From positions 1-32,713 of the forward strand of contig OMZU01000017.1 of assembly GCA_900315605.1 (NCBI GenBank): a stretch of DNA of 32,713 bases, in the 5' to 3' direction. How positions within the stretch are numbered: the stretch's first letter is position 1; the number at the start of each line of letters is the position of its first letter. Source of the stretch: an uncultured Eubacteriales bacterium (GTDB taxonomy: Bacteria > Bacillota > Clostridia > Oscillospirales > Acutalibacteraceae). The notes beneath the pieces were generated by a model. The model saw only the letters and a program-made list of their open reading frames with translations. It made no database searches and was not told where the DNA came from. The translations under genes were made by a program, and so were the position numbers. Of the stretch, positions 30,199 through 32,713 are shown piece by piece.

Positions 30199-30942
30199 AT
30201 GACAAAGACTAAGACAACAAAAAGATTTGCAGCGATTCTTCTCACACTTGCAATGGCATTCGGTATGTTCAGCATGATCGGTGCAACAAGCGTTAGCGCA
30301 GCTACAGACAAGGTAAGCCTTTATTCCTTGAACCCCACTTTCTCAAAGTACGGCGGAACTTCATTTGAGGCTTACATCCAGACAAACGACAGCGCAAGTA
30401 ACCAGGAAGTTTATGTTCACTACAACTACATGGATTCAATGGATTGGCAGGACGCTAAGGCTGAGTATGTAACTACTCTTAACGACGGTTCAAAGATTTG
30501 GAAAGCTAACTTCTCAAGCTGGAACACAAAGTTCGCTATCAAGTTCGTTGCTGACGGTCGTGAGTACTGGGACAACAACAACGGCAACGACTACACACGC
30601 AACGACATCCTCGGCGTAGCTCCTGTTACTTCTGAGAGACTTGGCTATCAGCTCTACGGCAACAAGTTCCAGATCAACGCTGTTCTCCAGAACTATGCTT
30701 ATCAGAAGAACGTATATGTAAGATACACAACAGACGGTTGGAACTCATACAACGATCAGGCTCTCGGTTATGACAAGACAAACGAGAACGGCACTGAGAC
30801 TTGGACAACAACACTCAACCTTCCTTCTAACATGGATTACAGCAAGTTCGAGTATGCTATCTGCTACCAGGTAAACGGCACAGAGTTCTGGGCTAACAAC
30901 TTTGGCGCAAACTACGACGCATCTTACTATATCCACCACTAA
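30199..30942 (+). CDS. Secreted protein with two CBM21 starch-binding domains
   Basis: A 247-residue secreted protein without a catalytic domain. The start at 30199 follows CGGAGG. The signal peptide (1-34) ends at ATSVSA. Two CBM21-type modules follow. The first, about 37-136, ends with YWDNNNGNDY; the second, about 143-247, has KNVYVRYTTDGWNSYNDQAL and ends with FWANNFGANY. CBM21 modules bind alpha-glucans such as starch and glycogen. There is no sorting signal, so it is probably released or held by other proteins. Its codons (AAC, AAG, GCT, TCT, CTT) differ clearly from its neighbours and suggest very high expression. It is a single gene with its own promoter and a strong terminator. Confidence 0.88.
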   Translation: MTKTKTTKRFAAILLTLAMAFGMFSMIGATSVSAATDKVSLYSLNPTFSKYGGTSFEAYIQTNDSASNQEVYVHYNYMDSMDWQDAKAEYVTTLNDGSKIWKANFSSWNTKFAIKFVADGREYWDNNNGNDYTRNDILGVAPVTSERLGYQLYGNKFQINAVLQNYAYQKNVYVRYTTDGWNSYNDQALGYDKTNENGTETWTTTLNLPSNMDYSKFEYAICYQVNGTEFWANNFGANYDASYYIHH

Positions 30943-30976
30943 TTAAACCATCGGATCTATCCGATAATAAAAGGGG

Positions 30977-31015
30977 CAGACGGAGAGCAAACGCACTCCG
31001 TCTGTTTCTTTTTTT
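30977..31015 (+). terminator. Terminator of the CBM21 gene
   Basis: CAGACGGAG (30977-30985) pairs with CTCCGTCTG (30996-31004), followed by TTTCTTTTTTT. A small ATCGGAT/ATCCGAT palindrome lies just before it. Confidence 0.93.
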
Positions 31016-31045
31016 GATTTTTGTGTAGGAATTTTCGCCGCAGTA

Positions 31046-31054
31046 TGATATAAT
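31046..31054 (+). promoter_or_regulatory. Extended -10 promoter before the beta-lactamase-family gene
   Basis: TGATATAAT: a perfect TATAAT (31049-31054) with the upstream TG of extended -10 promoters. No good -35 is seen. Confidence 0.5.
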
Positions 31055-31104
31055 CATTAAGACAAGCGGCATTTGACCGCAATCAACCCGAAAGGAGACC
31101 GGCT

Positions 31105-31194
31105 TTGTCCGGATTGAATAATCATGAAAAAATTTTTATCGATCCTTCTTTCCGTCGTCATGCTCTTTTCCTTTTGCTCGTGCTCGGATACTAG
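31105..31194 (+). CDS. Possible overlapping leader ORF (29 codons)
   Basis: A TTG at 31105 is seven bases from AAAGGAG (31091-31097), the best ribosome binding site in the region. The frame (MSGLNNHEKIFIDPSF...) ends at TAG 31192-31194 inside the beta-lactamase-family gene, in a different frame. It may control translation of that gene or be chance. Confidence 0.3.
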   Translation: MSGLNNHEKIFIDPSFRRHALFLLLVLGY

Positions 31195-32212
31195 GTCCGA
31201 AAGCTTGCAGAGAATGCTCGAAAGCCTGACGGAAGAAGCTGATTTTGGCGGAGTAATCAGAATCACCAGGGACGGAAAGACGCTTTGCGAAATCGCACGC
31301 GGCAGCACATATTCCGGTGTGGAAGAACAAAACACAATGGATTCGCGGTTCTGCATCGGCTCGGTGTCAAAGCAGTTTGCAGCCGCCTCGATCATGCTGC
31401 TAAAGCAAAAGGGTCTGCTCAGTGTTGACGACAAGCTTAAAAAATACTTTCCGCAATACACAATCGGCAAGGATATCACACTAAAAAATCTTTTGACCAT
31501 GCGTTCCGGAATAGCGGAATTTTACGGCGTGCATTACATTAACGACGCGTTCACCGAGATACCGACCAATGATTTGGAGGGAGTGCTCACTAACAAAAAA
31601 ACTCCCGGCGAAAACCGCGAGATTTTGAAGGGCTGGCTTTTTAAGCAACCGTTGATTTTTGAGCCGGATTCAACCTATGAGTATTCAAACTCAAACTTCT
31701 TTTTGCTTGCCGAAATCGTCAGTCAGATCTCGGGAATGGAATATGAGGACTTTGTCAAAAAGAACATTCTTGAGCCCTTGGGTATGAAGCAAACCGGTTT
31801 TATCGACGACAACACGGATTTTTCGGGACTATCAAAGCCCTCGGTAGACACCAAAAGCATTTATATAGGCATCACACAAGGTCTGGGAGATTTGTATTCC
31901 TGCGCAGGAGATATGGATAAGTGGCTTTCGTCCATTTGGAAACACACCCTGCTCACGGAGGAATCTGTTCAGGAGATGTCGCAGGATTATTCGCCAGAGG
32001 AGGAATATTACTACGGCTACGGTATCAACCCCGACGGCGAGGGAGGTTTGTTTCACACTGGATTTTTCTCAACATATTACGCCGTTGACTATACAAACCC
32101 GGACGAGCATATCAATCTTTTTGCCGTGACAAACGACGAAACAAAAATGAAGTCAGACCTTGCAGAGCTTTGTTATAGATTGATCGACAGGCTCTCTAAA
32201 TTACCAAAATAA
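31124..32212 (+). CDS. Serine beta-lactamase/DD-peptidase family lipoprotein
   Basis: A 362-residue serine hydrolase of the class C beta-lactamase fold, exported as a lipoprotein (signal to about residue 19, Cys20 in FCSC). The three active-site motifs are complete: SVSK (80-83), YSN (187-189) and HTG (311-313). Members act as D-amino-acid peptidases, esterases or beta-lactamases, and sequence alone does not decide which; the HTG in place of KTG is common in the non-lactamase members. The ATG at 31124 has only a weak GGA ten bases away, because the strong ribosome binding site belongs to an overlapping frame. The N-terminus is nevertheless clear, since the signal peptide begins there. It stands alone. 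Confidence 0.88.
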   Translation: MKKFLSILLSVVMLFSFCSCSDTRSESLQRMLESLTEEADFGGVIRITRDGKTLCEIARGSTYSGVEEQNTMDSRFCIGSVSKQFAAASIMLLKQKGLLSVDDKLKKYFPQYTIGKDITLKNLLTMRSGIAEFYGVHYINDAFTEIPTNDLEGVLTNKKTPGENREILKGWLFKQPLIFEPDSTYEYSNSNFFLLAEIVSQISGMEYEDFVKKNILEPLGMKQTGFIDDNTDFSGLSKPSVDTKSIYIGITQGLGDLYSCAGDMDKWLSSIWKHTLLTEESVQEMSQDYSPEEEYYYGYGINPDGEGGLFHTGFFSTYYAVDYTNPDEHINLFAVTNDETKMKSDLAELCYRLIDRLSKLPK

Positions 32213-32340
32213 AAATCTTTCCGATATCAACAACGCATCCTCTGTTGTCAAAACGCTGATAAAGCATACGTGGATAAAGGCGGAGCCGGTGTTCAAAAAC
32301 CGCGCAATTTTGTTTTGGAATAATTTAAGGGCACCTCTAA

Positions 32341-32378
32341 ATAGTGAAAAATAGTGTAAAAATAGTGGAATAATAGTG
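32341..32378. repeat. Four ATAGTG iterations at about one helical turn
   Basis: ATAGTG occurs at 32341, 32351, 32362 and 32373, i.e. at 10, 11 and 11 bases. It follows GGGCACCTCTAAA (32330-32342), which resembles the insertion-sequence end, and precedes a TATAAT at 32400-32405. It could be an operator or the transposase-binding subterminal repeats of a decayed element. Confidence 0.55.
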
Positions 32379-32404
32379 GATTTTTTTGAGCCTGAGTGGT
32401 ATAA

Positions 32405-32608
32405 TATGTTCGTAGTAGCATAGATTTTACTCCTATAGAAATCAGTCGAGCGTTCGGTGTTACCAACAAGACGATCATCACACGTTTGGCTGTTCTTGTA
32501 AAAAACGGGTTTGTTGCGCCGCACATCGTCAACGAACGTATCAGATCGTATGAGTTGAGCGATTTTGCAAGAAATAATAAAAATGAAATAATCAACGCAA
32601 TTCAGTAA
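32405..32608 (+). pseudogene. C-terminal fragment of a winged-helix protein
   Basis: An open frame of about 67 codons without a start, bounded by stop codons. It reads FTPIEISRAFGVTNKTIITR, then LAVLVKNGFVAPH and RIRSYELSDFARNN, ending IINAIQ. The first part is a helix-turn-helix and the next a wing, the usual C-terminal winged-helix pattern of regulators and of some Fic-domain proteins. The rest of the gene is missing. It ends 12 bases before the right-hand insertion sequence and is probably a remnant left by rearrangement at this site. Confidence 0.6.
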
Positions 32609-32620
32609 ACAAAGCATTTA

Positions 32621-32713
32621 AGGTCACCTCTAAAAATTCCTCGCAAAACGAATGAGAATATGGTATAATTAAACCATCAAAAGATAGATGGTGATGATAT
32701 GCAGTTGAATTTA
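32621..32713 (+). mobile_element. End of an insertion sequence (right copy)
   Basis: Identical over all 93 bases to the reverse complement of positions 7-99. It reads AGGTCACCTCTAAAAATTCC, an extended -10 promoter (TATAAT at 32664-32669), then GGTGAT and an ATG at 32699, and leaves the window in the frame MQLNL. Confidence 0.75.
32699..32713 (+). CDS. Start of a transposase-like ORF (partial)
   Basis: Five codons (MQLNL) run off the right edge; the same start as in the left copy, which adds FA. The family cannot be named from this. Confidence 0.4.

Noticed and set aside
32201-32617. 138-codon minus-strand frame at the right end
   Set aside because: Antisense to the winged-helix fragment, no ribosome binding site, and no recognisable domain.

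Overview
The window looks like a chromosomal stretch from an anaerobic low-GC Gram-positive bacterium of the Clostridia, most likely a gut or rumen Ruminococcus or a close relative (Oscillospiraceae). Reasons: AGGAGG-type ribosome binding sites with several TTG starts, consensus sigma-A promoters, the gene order mreB-mreC-mreD-PBP2-minD-mgsA, CotF-type coat proteins, and starch-related genes (a GH13 alpha-glycosidase and a secreted protein with two CBM21 domains). This placement is inferred from gene content; there is no rRNA in the window.

Both ends are the same 93-bp sequence in opposite orientation, each running outward into the start of an ORF beginning MQLNLFA. The window therefore lies between two copies of one insertion sequence, and may simply be an assembly contig broken at that repeat. 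The left copy cuts a lipoprotein gene. The right copy lies next to a fragment of a winged-helix protein.

0.1-1.4 kb: AT-rich accessory DNA with a truncated lipoprotein, a zinc-ribbon membrane protein and a divergent XRE repressor with a perfect palindrome at its start. 1.5-6.3 kb (minus strand): an SPFH protein, a double zinc-ribbon membrane protein and a TPM-domain protein, the same trio as B. subtilis YdjI-YdjG-YdjH, followed by a class III (self-inhibited) Fic AMP-transferase and a Tim44-like zinc-ribbon protein. 6.4-10.5 kb (minus): aspS, four 88-bp tandem repeats, hisS, and a methylglyoxal synthase homologue that lacks the usual catalytic residues. 10.6-19.3 kb (minus): a cell-shape and division block, minD, PBP2, mreD, mreC, mreB, then dut, a U32 peptidase-family protein and zapA.

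19.4-22.1 kb (minus): a visibly AT-rich four-gene operon with its own promoter and terminator. It encodes a 46-residue charged protein, a three-helix membrane protein, a 542-residue protein with a C39/papain-like Cys-His-Asp triad, and a 61-residue basic protein. I do not recognise it as a described system; it is the best candidate here for something new.

22.2-32.2 kb (mostly plus): GH13 enzyme and a lipoprotein, nth (minus), a second tandem-repeat array related to the one at aspS, a HAD-like protein, a small unknown protein, citrate synthase, a YoaK-family membrane protein, two coat proteins, the secreted CBM21 protein and a serine beta-lactamase-family lipoprotein. Short repeats sharing AAGGCAAC and GGGCACCTCTAAA-like motifs are scattered between genes and often act as terminator-like hairpins.
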